From: Verrucomicrobiales bacterium
GTDB lineage: Bacteria; Verrucomicrobiota; Verrucomicrobiia; Limisphaerales; UBA9464
DNA: 64,000 bases
NCBI GenBank assembly: GCA_027488845.1
Contig: JAIYBC010000056.1
Span: forward strand, 1 to 64,000
Direction: 5' to 3'
Of the stretch, positions 44,721 through 53,226 are shown piece after piece. Under the pieces are notes generated by a model. That model had not been told where the DNA came from, made no database searches, and saw only the letters and a program-made list of their open reading frames with translations. The translations under genes were made by a program, and so were the position numbers. Within the stretch, counting starts at the first letter, position 1. Every line of letters begins with the position of its first letter.

Positions 44721-44730
44721 AGCCCCACCG

Positions 44731-45639
44731 TCACTTCCACCGCAGTTGGATCTCCACGGGGAAGTGGTCGCTCGGGGTGACACCGCCGGGTGCCGTGTCC
44801 ACGACGCCCGTGGAAAGGATCTCGGCCTCGCCGCGGTGCAGGATCCAGTCGATCCGCTCGCCCTTCCGGACGGCCGGGGCGAAGCCGTTGAAGCTGTTCA
44901 GGTCCTCGTTCTTCCGCTCCTTCGCGGCGAACCAGGTGTCGGTCAGGCCGGCGTCACGGGTCAGGGCGTCGTAGACCGGATTCCTCGTCGCGACGGCGTT
45001 GAAGTCGCCCAGCAGGATGAGACGGTCCGTGGCCGGCAGCTTCGCGATGCGGCTCCGGATCAGCGCGGCGGCCTTCTCCCGGGCCCCCTGGATCGCATGG
45101 TCGAGATGGGTGTTCCAGAAGTGGAACCGCTGAGCGCCGTGGCGGTCCTCGAAATGGACGGAGGTCAGCATCCGCTTGTTGGTGTTGCCCCAGGTCGAGG
45201 AGGCCATGGTCTCCGGGGTGTCGCTCAGCCAGAAATGGTCGTAGGCGAGCGGATCCAGGCGGTCGCGCCGGTAGAAGACCGCCATGAACTCGCCGCGGCT
45301 GCCGCCGTCGCGGCCCAGCCCGATCCATTCGTAGTCCGGCAGGTCGTGGGCGAGGTCGCGAAGCTGTCCATAGACGCCTTCCTGCGTTCCGAACACGTCG
45401 GGCGCATGACGCTCGATCAGCGTCTTCATGGCGTTCCGGCGTTCCGGCCAGGCGTTGGGACCCTTCAGCGCGGCGAAGCGCAGGTTGTAGGTCATCACCC
45501 GCAGGACGTCCTTGGCTTCGGCGGATTCGGCGGCCCGGGCCGATTCGGAAGTCAGGTTCGTCGCCGCGGCCGTCAGGGCGATCGCGGCAGAGGGGACGCC
45601 GGCGAGGAAGCTGCGGCGTGGGAATTCGACGGGCTGCAT
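44731..45639 (-). CDS. Secreted endonuclease/exonuclease/phosphatase-family hydrolase
   Basis: 302 residues. The N-terminus P-R-R-S-F-L-A-G-V followed by a hydrophobic stretch is a Tat-like signal. The EEP fold (DNase I/sphingomyelinase-like) shows M-T-Y-N-L-R-F, T-Q-E-G-V-Y (metal-binding Glu), N-T-H-L-D-H, G-D-F-N-A-V, D-W-I-L and S-D-H-F-P-V. Such enzymes cut phosphodiesters or phosphomonoesters with Mg; secreted bacterial members of this type are often linked to sugar or inositol phosphate use, but the substrate here is unknown. The MFS transporter gene lies 22 bp upstream on the same strand and may be co-transcribed. Confidence 0.87.
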   Translation of the reverse strand: MQPVEFPRRSFLAGVPSAAIALTAAATNLTSESARAAESAEAKDVLRVMTYNLRFAALKGPNAWPERRNAMKTLIERHAPDVFGTQEGVYGQLRDLAHDLPDYEWIGLGRDGGSRGEFMAVFYRRDRLDPLAYDHFWLSDTPETMASSTWGNTNKRMLTSVHFEDRHGAQRFHFWNTHLDHAIQGAREKAAALIRSRIAKLPATDRLILLGDFNAVATRNPVYDALTRDAGLTDTWFAAKERKNEDLNSFNGFAPAVRKGERIDWILHRGEAEILSTGVVDTAPGGVTPSDHFPVEIQLRWK

Positions 45640-45661
45640 GGGATGGGGCGGTGTCCGGGTT

Positions 45662-47242
45662 TCAGTGGGCGAATCCCTTTTCCTCCTCGGGAAGCGGCTG
45701 ACCCTTGGTCTCCGGCGCGAAGGGCAGGGCGGCGAGGCCGACCACGTAGATCGCGCACATGGTGATGCCCGCGTAGCGCAGGGGTTCGGAGGTGTCCTTG
45801 TAGACCACGCCCGAGAGGATGCCGAGCGCGGCCGGGCCGGCGGCGGCGATGAAGCGTCCCACGTTGTAGCAGAAGCTGGTGCCGGTGCTGCGGAGGCGGG
45901 TCGGGAACAGCTCCGGGAAGTAGATCGCGTAGCCGCCGAACAGCGAGAGCGTGGTGAAGCCCATCAGCGGCACGAAGATGAAGATGTCCTTGAAGTCGCG
46001 CAGGAACCAGAACGTGGCCGCGGTGCAGGTCATCGCGGAGACGAGGCTGATGGCGAAGGCGGGCCGGCGTCCGATGCGCTGGGAGACCAGGCTGAAGCCG
46101 TAGATGCCGAAGAAGGCGCCGAAGTTCTGGACCATCGAGTTGATGCCGGTCCAGCGGGTGAGCTGGGACGGGATGTCTGCCGGCGCCACGCCGTCCGCGA
46201 GCAGCTTCTTCTCGAGCACGCCGCGGACGAGGTCGGCGCTGAAGAAGGCGATGCCCCACACGCCGATGACGCCGCTGAGGGCGAGGAGGAGTCCGGTGAC
46301 GGCGCGGCCGCGGTAGCGTGTGTCCCCGCCGCCGCCGTAGACGCACCAGATGCCGAAGAGCAGGGCGACCGCGGCGATGCCGACCACGGTGAGCTTCAGC
46401 TGGGAGAACCCGGGCATGACCATGTTCCTGGCCCAGGAATCCGGTCCGAGGAACCCGAGCAGGACGCCTCCGAGCAGCGTGATTCCGGCGAGCGTCGCGG
46501 GCAGTCGCCAGTTCGGGTTGCCGAAGAGCTCGCCGTAGTCGCCCATGCGTTTGCGGGTCTCGGGATTCTTGCGGGCCTCGAGCCACGGCTCGGGTTCCTT
46601 GAGACCCCGGCGGACGAAGATGACGATCAGCGCGGGCAGGGCGCCGGCGATGAACTCCCAGCGCCACGGGGCCCAGCCACGGAGACTCTGATCCTTCTCC
46701 AGCACGCTCAGGGTGATGCCGATGGTGGCGGCGGTCATGTTGCCCACCGTGGAAAGCGCCTGGAGCAGGCCGAGCGCGTAGGGGCGGGCCCGGGTCGGCA
46801 TGACCTCGGCGACGAGCGCGACGCCGACCGCGAACTCCCCGCCGACGCCGAGCCCGGTCAGGAAGCGGTACAGGGCGAAGTCCCAGAAGCGTTGGGCGAA
46901 GGCGCTGAGGCCGGTGCAGCCGGAATACAGCACGATGGTGAGGAGCATCGTCTTGGCGCGTCCCCAGCGGTCTCCGAGCACGCCGAAGACGAGGCCGCCC
47001 GAGGCCCAGCCGAGCATGAAGATGGCGGTCGAATACCCGCCGTACTCCCCGATCTCCGCCGGCGTGGCCGGCCGGCCGAAGCCCACGGTGAGCAGCTCCT
47101 TCATGGCCGGGGCGCGTGCCAGCACGAAGAGCTGTTGGTCCATGCAGTCCAGCAGCCACCCGGCCGCGGCGACCAACAGCACGAACCACTGGTAGCGGTT
47201 CAAAAGCCGCCACCACGCCACGGTATTCGTATCGGTGCTCAT
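45662..47242 (-). CDS. MFS transporter (sugar/organic-acid porter type)
   Basis: 526 residues from ATG 47242 with about twelve hydrophobic segments. MFS motifs: F-G-V-L-G-D-R-W-G-R-A-K after TM2 and Y-R-F-L-T-G-L-G-V-G-G-E-F near TM4, which resemble the metabolite:H+ symporter and sugar porter groups; R-I-G-R-R-P is the second-half counterpart. A loop of about 90 residues between the halves is longer than usual. It is probably an inner-membrane symporter. It shares strand and close spacing with the secreted EEP hydrolase, so it could import that enzyme's product (inference). The frame upstream of the chosen start has no membrane-protein character. Confidence 0.88.
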   Translation of the reverse strand: MSTDTNTVAWWRLLNRYQWFVLLVAAAGWLLDCMDQQLFVLARAPAMKELLTVGFGRPATPAEIGEYGGYSTAIFMLGWASGGLVFGVLGDRWGRAKTMLLTIVLYSGCTGLSAFAQRFWDFALYRFLTGLGVGGEFAVGVALVAEVMPTRARPYALGLLQALSTVGNMTAATIGITLSVLEKDQSLRGWAPWRWEFIAGALPALIVIFVRRGLKEPEPWLEARKNPETRKRMGDYGELFGNPNWRLPATLAGITLLGGVLLGFLGPDSWARNMVMPGFSQLKLTVVGIAAVALLFGIWCVYGGGGDTRYRGRAVTGLLLALSGVIGVWGIAFFSADLVRGVLEKKLLADGVAPADIPSQLTRWTGINSMVQNFGAFFGIYGFSLVSQRIGRRPAFAISLVSAMTCTAATFWFLRDFKDIFIFVPLMGFTTLSLFGGYAIYFPELFPTRLRSTGTSFCYNVGRFIAAAGPAALGILSGVVYKDTSEPLRYAGITMCAIYVVGLAALPFAPETKGQPLPEEEKGFAH

Positions 47243-47435
47243 CAGGAGATCTTCCTGCAAGGATGCCGCGCGAGCAGGTCGAGCCAAGCCGGGAAACCGG
47301 AAATGTCCCGGTCCGGCAAGACCCTGCGTCGGAGTCCGCATTTCCATGCGGAAGTGCGGAGCCGGAGGACGTTTCCCGAAGACTTCCGTAAGGTTCGGCC
47401 GGGGCGGGCGAAGGGGCCGTCCGCAAGTCCGCTGC

Positions 47436-49445
47436 TCAGTCGAGTCGGAAGGAGACGTCCTTCGACTCCAGGCGGATCTTCTCCGGCGCCTTGGTCGGAT
47501 CGATGCGGACGATCACGCGGTGGGTGCCCGGGGCGAGGTCGACGGGGCCGGTGACCTTGACGCCGTCCACCCACAGCTCGGTGGCCGGGTTGGCCTGAAG
47601 CGAGAACGCCGCGCGGGTCGGAGTCGCCGTGGTGACCTCGGTCATGGCGAGCACGGCAAGCTTCGCGGTCCAGAAGTCGGCACGGGTGCCGCCCTCCATC
47701 AGGGCCCGGGTCAGGTCGCCGTTCACGCGGGAGAGGATGTCGGTCCAGCGGCGGTCGGCCGGGGCGGCCTTCCACATCCAGTCCTCCTTGCCGTTCTGGA
47801 CGTCGGTATGGACGAGGTTGGCGAGCCGCCAGCGTCGGGCGATCCCGCCGCGGGAGGCGTCGAAGTCGCCGGGTTTGCCCAGGCGCGAGAGGAACGCGAA
47901 CAGGTCCACCTGGTCGGCCTCGGGCAGGGAATCCAGGAGACCGCCCGGCATCAGCGACGTCGTCGCGGTGGTGCGTTGCTCGATGTTGGACTTGGGCAGG
48001 ACCAGTTCCTGGTTGGCCGGGCTGCGGAGGACGAGTTCCGTTCCGGATTCGCGGACGACGGTGCCGGAGACCGTCTGGCCGTCCTTGGTCTCGACGATCA
48101 CGCCGTGGTAGCCCTCCTTGATCTTGGCGTCGGGCTTGAGGACGGATTCGACGAGGTAGTCGGGCTGGGCGCTGGCGCCGATGGAGGTCATGTCGGGCCC
48201 GACGCGTCCGCCGGCGCCGCCGATGGCGTGGCAGGTGACGCAGGCCAGCTCGGCCCGGCGATAGACCATCTCGCCGCGGTTCGGATCGCCGGAGGCGACG
48301 GCCTTGGCCGCGAGGTCCTTGATCCATTGGCCGGTGAACGCCTGGGCGTCCGAGGCGATCCCGCCGGCCTTGGCGAGGGCGGCGGCGAGGTCGACGTCGC
48401 TGCGTCCGCCCTCGCGTGCGGCGCGCATGCCGGCGCGGGCCGCGGCGGCGGGAAGCCCGGATTCGGGCATGAGCGGGGTGAGGGACTTGGCGGCGCCCTT
48501 GACCGCGAGCAGCGACCGCCAGAAGGCGACCGCCCGATCCTCGTCGTCGAGGGATTTCAGGACCGTCACCACGGCGGGACCGGCGGCGGAGAGGTCGATG
48601 GCGGCCCAGGTGGCGACCGCGCGGGTCCGGATGGTGGGATCGGGCGCCGAGGCGAGCTTGGAAAGCACGGGACCGGCCTCGGCCGCGGGGAGGGAACGGA
48701 GGACGTCGAAGGCCGCGTTGCGGACCGTCTCGGAGGCGTCGGTTCCGGCGAAGGCGTCGAGCCGGAGTTCGGCGGCGCCGAGGGACTTCAGGCTGCCGGC
48801 GAGACGCAAGGCCGCGGCGCGGACCTCGGGTGCGGTCGAATCCAGGAGCGTCCGCACCGCCTTGGGATCGCCATCCGGCCGCGTCTTGCGGTTGCGCACG
48901 GCGTTGTCGAGCGCGGTGAGCGCCCGGGCGGCCGCCGCGGGATCGAAGCCCCCTTCCAGGGCCTGTCGGTAGAGGGCTCCCAGTTCCTTGGCACCGCCGG
49001 CCTCGCCGACCAGTTCGATCCACGGACCCGAGCCGTCACGGGCCAGCTTCCTCTCGTTGAGCACCCGACCGAGCACCCGGCTCACCTGTTCCGGCTTCAA
49101 CGACTTCAGGGCGAAGGCCAGCTGCTTCTCATGGCCCTCGGCCTTCCAGGCGCCGGATTCGAGGGCGGCGATCCAGGGTTCGGCGAGTTCGTTGATGGTC
49201 AACCACAGCGCGTAGTCCAGGGCGGGATCCATCGGCTGGTCCAGCACCTCCAGGGCGAGCGCGGCGGATCGGGCGTCCTGGATGCGTCCCAGCGAACGCA
49301 GCGCCTCGAGGCGCACCTTGGGCTGGGGGTCGTGGACCAGGCGTTCCAAGGCTGCCAATCGGGCCGAGTCCCGGGCGTCGGCCGCTTCCGATGGGAAGCC
49401 GGCGAGGGACAACACGAGGGTGGCGCAAACCAGCGGGCGGATCAT
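47436..49445 (-). CDS. Secreted HEAT-repeat protein with C-type haem domain
   Basis: 669 residues from ATG 49445. A signal peptide (L-V-C-A-T-L-V-L-S-L-A-G-F) is followed by an alpha-helical HEAT-like array (about 25-360). Next comes a haem domain with C-V-T-C-H (about residue 400) and the P-x-L/M-type segment (R-V-G-P-D-M-T-S-I), as in the C-terminal part of PVC dehydrogenases. A C-terminal beta domain (about 540-669; L-W-V-D-G-V-K-V-T-G-P) completes it. The propeller that normally precedes these parts is absent, so it looks like the cytochrome half of a PVC dehydrogenase as a separate gene. It may partner such a dehydrogenase, for example the haem-less one at 38273-40879 (inference). Confidence 0.83.
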   Translation of the reverse strand: MIRPLVCATLVLSLAGFPSEAADARDSARLAALERLVHDPQPKVRLEALRSLGRIQDARSAALALEVLDQPMDPALDYALWLTINELAEPWIAALESGAWKAEGHEKQLAFALKSLKPEQVSRVLGRVLNERKLARDGSGPWIELVGEAGGAKELGALYRQALEGGFDPAAAARALTALDNAVRNRKTRPDGDPKAVRTLLDSTAPEVRAAALRLAGSLKSLGAAELRLDAFAGTDASETVRNAAFDVLRSLPAAEAGPVLSKLASAPDPTIRTRAVATWAAIDLSAAGPAVVTVLKSLDDEDRAVAFWRSLLAVKGAAKSLTPLMPESGLPAAAARAGMRAAREGGRSDVDLAAALAKAGGIASDAQAFTGQWIKDLAAKAVASGDPNRGEMVYRRAELACVTCHAIGGAGGRVGPDMTSIGASAQPDYLVESVLKPDAKIKEGYHGVIVETKDGQTVSGTVVRESGTELVLRSPANQELVLPKSNIEQRTTATTSLMPGGLLDSLPEADQVDLFAFLSRLGKPGDFDASRGGIARRWRLANLVHTDVQNGKEDWMWKAAPADRRWTDILSRVNGDLTRALMEGGTRADFWTAKLAVLAMTEVTTATPTRAAFSLQANPATELWVDGVKVTGPVDLAPGTHRVIVRIDPTKAPEKIRLESKDVSFRLD

Positions 49446-49639
49446 GGCGGTGAGGATCGGACGGTTTGCTCGGGCACGGCAAGGATGCGGTTGCCGGCTC
49501 CTGCGACCGGCGGGTTCGAAATGCCCCGGGGCCAAACTGGAGGGTAGCCCTTGTCCGCCGGTCCTGGGATTTCGAGGCCGATGCGGGGCACACGTCTTCC
49601 CCATTGGCTCGGAGCCACGGAAGGCGCAGGGTCTTGCGG

Positions 49640-50800
49640 ATGACTCCCAGGACCTTGTCCCGACGTGACGTCTTCCGCGGTTCGGTGGCCATGGCGGCCT
49701 ATGCCTTGGCTTCCCGTCCCTTGACGGTGCTCGGCCTCGACGCCGATGCCGGCACGGGCGAGGAGATCGTGCCGTTCCTCGACATCCAGCCGGCCGGCCG
49801 CGGCCTCTATTGGCAGAAGCTCACCCGCTGGGAGACGCGCACCGAGGAACTGTACGAGGTCAGCCACTACGGCCGTCCCAAGACCTCGGCCGAGGGGTGG
49901 ACGGTGGACTTCACCGGTTTCCTCAAGAATCCGCGGACGCTGTCCCTGGACGAGATCCGGAAGCGTCCGAAGAGGACGGTCCATGCGACCCTCGAGTGCG
50001 GCGGCAACGGGAGCAGTCCCGGCTTCGTCGGCGCGATCGGGAACATGCGCTGGACCGGCACGCCGTTGGGACCGCTGCTCAAGGACCTCGGGCTCGTGAA
50101 GCGTTCCAAGGAGGTGGTCTTCTACGGTGCGGACGAGAAGGTGGAGAAGATCCGCGACAAGGACTACCCGCAGCACTTCGCCCGGAGCCTTTCCATCGAA
50201 CACGCCCTGCAGGACGAGGTCATGCTGGCCTGGGAGGTCAACGGCAAGCCCCTGGACGAGGTGCACGGCCTGCCGTTGCGCCTGGTGGTTCCGGGCTGGT
50301 TCGGCATCGCCTGGGTGAAGTGGCTGAACCGCGTGGACGTCCTCGACCGCCGGTTCATGGGGAAGTGGATGGCCCGCGAGTATGTCACCCTCCGCGGCGA
50401 GGAAAATCCCGGGGAAACGACGAACTGGCGCGAGACCTCGGTCTGCAACATGAACGTGAAGTCCATCACCGCGCGGGTCGTTCGGCGAACGGACGGCGTG
50501 CATCGGATCACCGGGGCCGCGTGGAGCGACGGCACGCCGTTGAAGCGGGTCGAGGTGCGCATCGACGACGGCCCGTGGCGCCCGGCGGTGATCGAGAAGA
50601 AGCCGGTCCGTGACCGGTTCACCTGGAGCTTCTGGCGGCTCGACTGGAAGGACGCGACGCCCGGCGAACACACGGTGGTCTCACGCGCCATCGACGGGGA
50701 CGGCCGCGTGCAGCCTTCCTCCGAGGATCCGGACATCCAGCTCAAGCGGACCTACTGGGACGCGAACCAGCAGTGGGTGAGGCGGATTCGGGTTGGGTGA
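49640..50800 (+). CDS. Tat-exported molybdopterin oxidoreductase, sulfite-oxidase family
   Basis: 386 residues from ATG 49640. The twin-arginine signal is S-R-R-D-V-F-R-G-S (Arg8-Arg9) with a hydrophobic stretch. The sulfite-oxidase fold shows the Mo-ligand cysteine in L-E-C-G-G-N-G (Cys120), R-W-T-G-T-P-L and H-G-L-P-L-R-L-V-V-P-G-W-F-G-I, and the C-terminal Mo-co dimerisation domain (about 265-386). It would oxidise sulfite or a related S or N compound in the periplasm and pass electrons to a cytochrome; no haem domain is present. The divergent neighbour is a CxxCH protein, a possible electron partner (inference). Confidence 0.9.
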   Translation: MTPRTLSRRDVFRGSVAMAAYALASRPLTVLGLDADAGTGEEIVPFLDIQPAGRGLYWQKLTRWETRTEELYEVSHYGRPKTSAEGWTVDFTGFLKNPRTLSLDEIRKRPKRTVHATLECGGNGSSPGFVGAIGNMRWTGTPLGPLLKDLGLVKRSKEVVFYGADEKVEKIRDKDYPQHFARSLSIEHALQDEVMLAWEVNGKPLDEVHGLPLRLVVPGWFGIAWVKWLNRVDVLDRRFMGKWMAREYVTLRGEENPGETTNWRETSVCNMNVKSITARVVRRTDGVHRITGAAWSDGTPLKRVEVRIDDGPWRPAVIEKKPVRDRFTWSFWRLDWKDATPGEHTVVSRAIDGDGRVQPSSEDPDIQLKRTYWDANQQWVRRIRVG

Positions 50801-50810
50801 GGGGGCGGAG

Positions 50811-50922
50811 AGGGGTTGAAGGGATGCAGGGTTGAAGAGTTGAAGGGTTGCAGCGGGTCTGAACCCAAAGTGTTGCCGATGTATTGCCCGCGACCGACCA
50901 CGGACCACGGACCACGGACTAC
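50811..50922. repeat. Two short-period repeat arrays in one gap
   Basis: 50811-50855 consists of imperfect GTTGAAGG/GTTGCAGG units (aggggttgaaggg, gttgaagagttgaaggg, gttgcag). 50891-50922 consists of heptamers CGGACCA (accga ccacgga ccacgga ccacgga cta). They fill the gap between the convergent sulfite-oxidase-like and CorA-like genes. Confidence 0.7.
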
Positions 50923-51713
50923 CCCCGCGACCGTCGGGTGAGGAAGACACTCAGGACGAGTCCAACAGCGATTCCGGCTGCGCAGAGGAGCGCCCAGAGT
51001 CCGGGGCGGTCCGGGAGCCCGCTGTGGATTTCCATGCCGAAGACGGAGGCCAGCGCGGTCAGGGGAAGGAAGATCGCGGCAAGGATGTTGAGCCGGTGGG
51101 CCGTCACGCTCATCTGGCGCGCGGTTTCGGCCTGGGCCTCGGCCTGCTTGGCGACCGTGAAGTTCAGGCCGAAGTGGGCGTCCTGGAGGAGCAACTCGGC
51201 GTTCCGCTCGATCGAGGCGGCCTGGTCGCGGAAGTTGATCAGGTTGCGGTCCGACTTCACCAGGTCACGAGCCTGTTGAAGGGCGCGATGGAGGCCGCGC
51301 GAGGTGCGGACGACCGGGGCCAGTTCCTCCAGCACCGTGTGGTACTCGGTGGCGGTGGAGGCCTTGTGCTCGGCGAGTTCCAGTTGGACGATCTTCTGCT
51401 CGAACGACTCGAGATGCTCGTTGAGGCAGGCGATCGCCGCGCCGCCGAGGTTCGATCGCCATTCGCCCTCGGGCTGACGCCAGAACAGGGCGGGGCGGCG
51501 CTGGAGTTCGTTCGGGGCGGGGATCTGATGGAGGATCACCAGCAGGTGGCCTTCCTCGTGGATCGAGCGCTGTGGACCCGCGTCGCGTCCAAGCCGGTTG
51601 CGGATGGCGTCCGGCAGGGACCAGGTCTTGGGAAGGAAGCTGCTTTCGTTGGCCATGCACCGTCCTGATACCGGGAGCCGCACACGGCCAGAATCGAAAT
51701 CGTCGTCGGACAT
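50919..51713 (-). CDS. CorA-like divalent cation transporter, variant signature
   Basis: 264 residues. A cytoplasmic helical domain with a long coiled-coil-like helix (about 95-200) is followed by two membrane helices at the C-terminus (L-N-I-L-A-A-I-F-L-P-L-T-A-L and G-L-W-A-L-L-C-A-A-G-I-A-V-G-L). This is the CorA/ZntB layout: a pentamer passing Mg, Co or Zn. The hallmark G-M-N between the two helices reads G-M-E here, which could change selectivity. ATG 51713 has a Shine-Dalgarno-like GAAGGGAG upstream; ATG 51656 is the alternative. The protein is shorter than classical CorA (about 316) at its N-terminus. Confidence 0.78.
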   Translation of the reverse strand: MSDDDFDSGRVRLPVSGRCMANESSFLPKTWSLPDAIRNRLGRDAGPQRSIHEEGHLLVILHQIPAPNELQRRPALFWRQPEGEWRSNLGGAAIACLNEHLESFEQKIVQLELAEHKASTATEYHTVLEELAPVVRTSRGLHRALQQARDLVKSDRNLINFRDQAASIERNAELLLQDAHFGLNFTVAKQAEAQAETARQMSVTAHRLNILAAIFLPLTALASVFGMEIHSGLPDRPGLWALLCAAGIAVGLVLSVFLTRRSRG

Positions 51714-51759
51714 TCCAACGGACTCCCTTCCGCGGGTTCGTCAGGGTGGCGGGAACACC

Positions 51760-53181
51760 CTAGCGATCGACCGCCCGCAGAAGGAGGCCTTCGCTGTCGG
51801 ACTGCGGCAGGTCCTGGACGAGTCCGGCGAGCAGGATCCGTCCGGTCGCATCGGTCGTCACCGAACGGGATCCGATCCAATGACGATGCCGGTGCAGGTC
51901 GAATCGCGCCGTTCCCAGGCCCGCGAAGGAGGTGTCCCGGAGGCCGTCCGCGGTCAACCGGAGCAGCCCGATCCATCCCGGTTCGCGCAGGGAGTCCGAC
52001 TCGCCGGTGACCAGGAGCCGACCTTCGGAATCCAGGGTTGCCGCCGTGCTGGCGGCGCTCGACTGGATTCCGAATCCCGCGAAGCGTCCGCGGAACCAGC
52101 CGGCCGCACCGAAGGAAGGATCCACCAGGCCCCGCAGATCCAGCCGCAGCGCGAACAGCTCCCGACGGATCGAGGTCGGATCCTGGGTGTCGCCGACCAC
52201 GAGGATCCGGTCCTCCCGATCCACCTGCACCGACGCGGCCCGCACGCGGGGAAGTCCCTTGAAGAACACCTTGCCGTCCGAACCGAAGTCCGGATCGGGC
52301 TCTCCGTCGGTTCGCATGCGGCTCACCACGAGGGCCGTGCCGTCCTTCAGACGCAGCGTGCCCGCGGCGACGAGCCGGCTTCGGGAGTCCACTGCGAGAT
52401 GTTGGAACGGGGCGGCCGGGGACATCGTCTCGACCGCGAACAGGCCGTCGGGTCCGAAATCGGAACCGACCGTGCCGTCGGCGTTCCGACACAGGATGCC
52501 GGAATGTTCCACCTCCTCGACGTCGGTGGCGTAGAAGCTCAGGAACAGCCTCCGCGTCGCCGGGTCCCAGGCGAATGCGTCCACCTCCGTGACGTCGAAC
52601 GGTCCCCTGTGGTTGCCGACGGAGACCTGCACGATCCCGTCCGTTCCGAAGCCCACGTCGGCGGCTCCGGTCCGGGCGTCGATGCGGGTGAGCCCGATCG
52701 CGTTTGGAAACGACCTCCAGGAGTGGCCGGCGACGAACAGATGGCGGGATTCCCGGTCCATCACCGCCCGTGAGGCGCGGGCCTCCCCGAATCCGAAGGC
52801 CTCCAACCGGTCGCCGGTATGCCCGAAGTGGCGGTCGGGCCTGCCCCGCTCGTTCCACCGGCGGATCAATCCGAGGACCGCGCCCTCCTGGGTTTGGACC
52901 GAACCGACCGTGATGGCGGCGCTTCCGTCGCTCGCCACGGCGCTCCAGCCGGCGGAGCGGCCGAACGCGGGCTCAAGGCAGTAGCCGTGGTTGTCGTCGC
53001 CAAACGCGGTGTCGTACGGCGGACGCTCCAGCGGTGCCGGCGGCGTCCCGGCGAAGCAATGCCATGTCCGGAGAGGCTGGCCTGCGGATGCGGAACGGAA
53101 CATGGAACCCAGCATCCGGGAACACGGATGGGGCCGGGGATGGGGAATCGGCGCCCGTTGGTGGAAGAACGGGAAGGACAC
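51760..53181 (-). CDS. Delta-60 repeat beta-propeller protein
   Basis: 473 residues. At least six copies of the delta-60 motif, each with a core like D-P-D-F-G-S-D-G-K-V followed by a strand pair (examples: D-P-S-F-G-A-A-G-W-F, D-T-S-F-A-G-L-G-T-A). The family is common in secreted proteins of Verrucomicrobia, Myxobacteria and Bacteroidetes, where repeats form a propeller; function unknown. No clear signal peptide is seen at the first start; downstream ATGs (53115, 53103) are also possible, but none gives a good signal. A shared promoter region with ptsI is unlikely because both genes are on the same strand. Confidence 0.78.
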   Translation of the reverse strand: MSFPFFHQRAPIPHPRPHPCSRMLGSMFRSASAGQPLRTWHCFAGTPPAPLERPPYDTAFGDDNHGYCLEPAFGRSAGWSAVASDGSAAITVGSVQTQEGAVLGLIRRWNERGRPDRHFGHTGDRLEAFGFGEARASRAVMDRESRHLFVAGHSWRSFPNAIGLTRIDARTGAADVGFGTDGIVQVSVGNHRGPFDVTEVDAFAWDPATRRLFLSFYATDVEEVEHSGILCRNADGTVGSDFGPDGLFAVETMSPAAPFQHLAVDSRSRLVAAGTLRLKDGTALVVSRMRTDGEPDPDFGSDGKVFFKGLPRVRAASVQVDREDRILVVGDTQDPTSIRRELFALRLDLRGLVDPSFGAAGWFRGRFAGFGIQSSAASTAATLDSEGRLLVTGESDSLREPGWIGLLRLTADGLRDTSFAGLGTARFDLHRHRHWIGSRSVTTDATGRILLAGLVQDLPQSDSEGLLLRAVDR

Positions 53182-53226
53182 GCCTTGAGGCGACGACGGA
53201 ACGAGGTTGGACCTCGGGGTGGCGTG

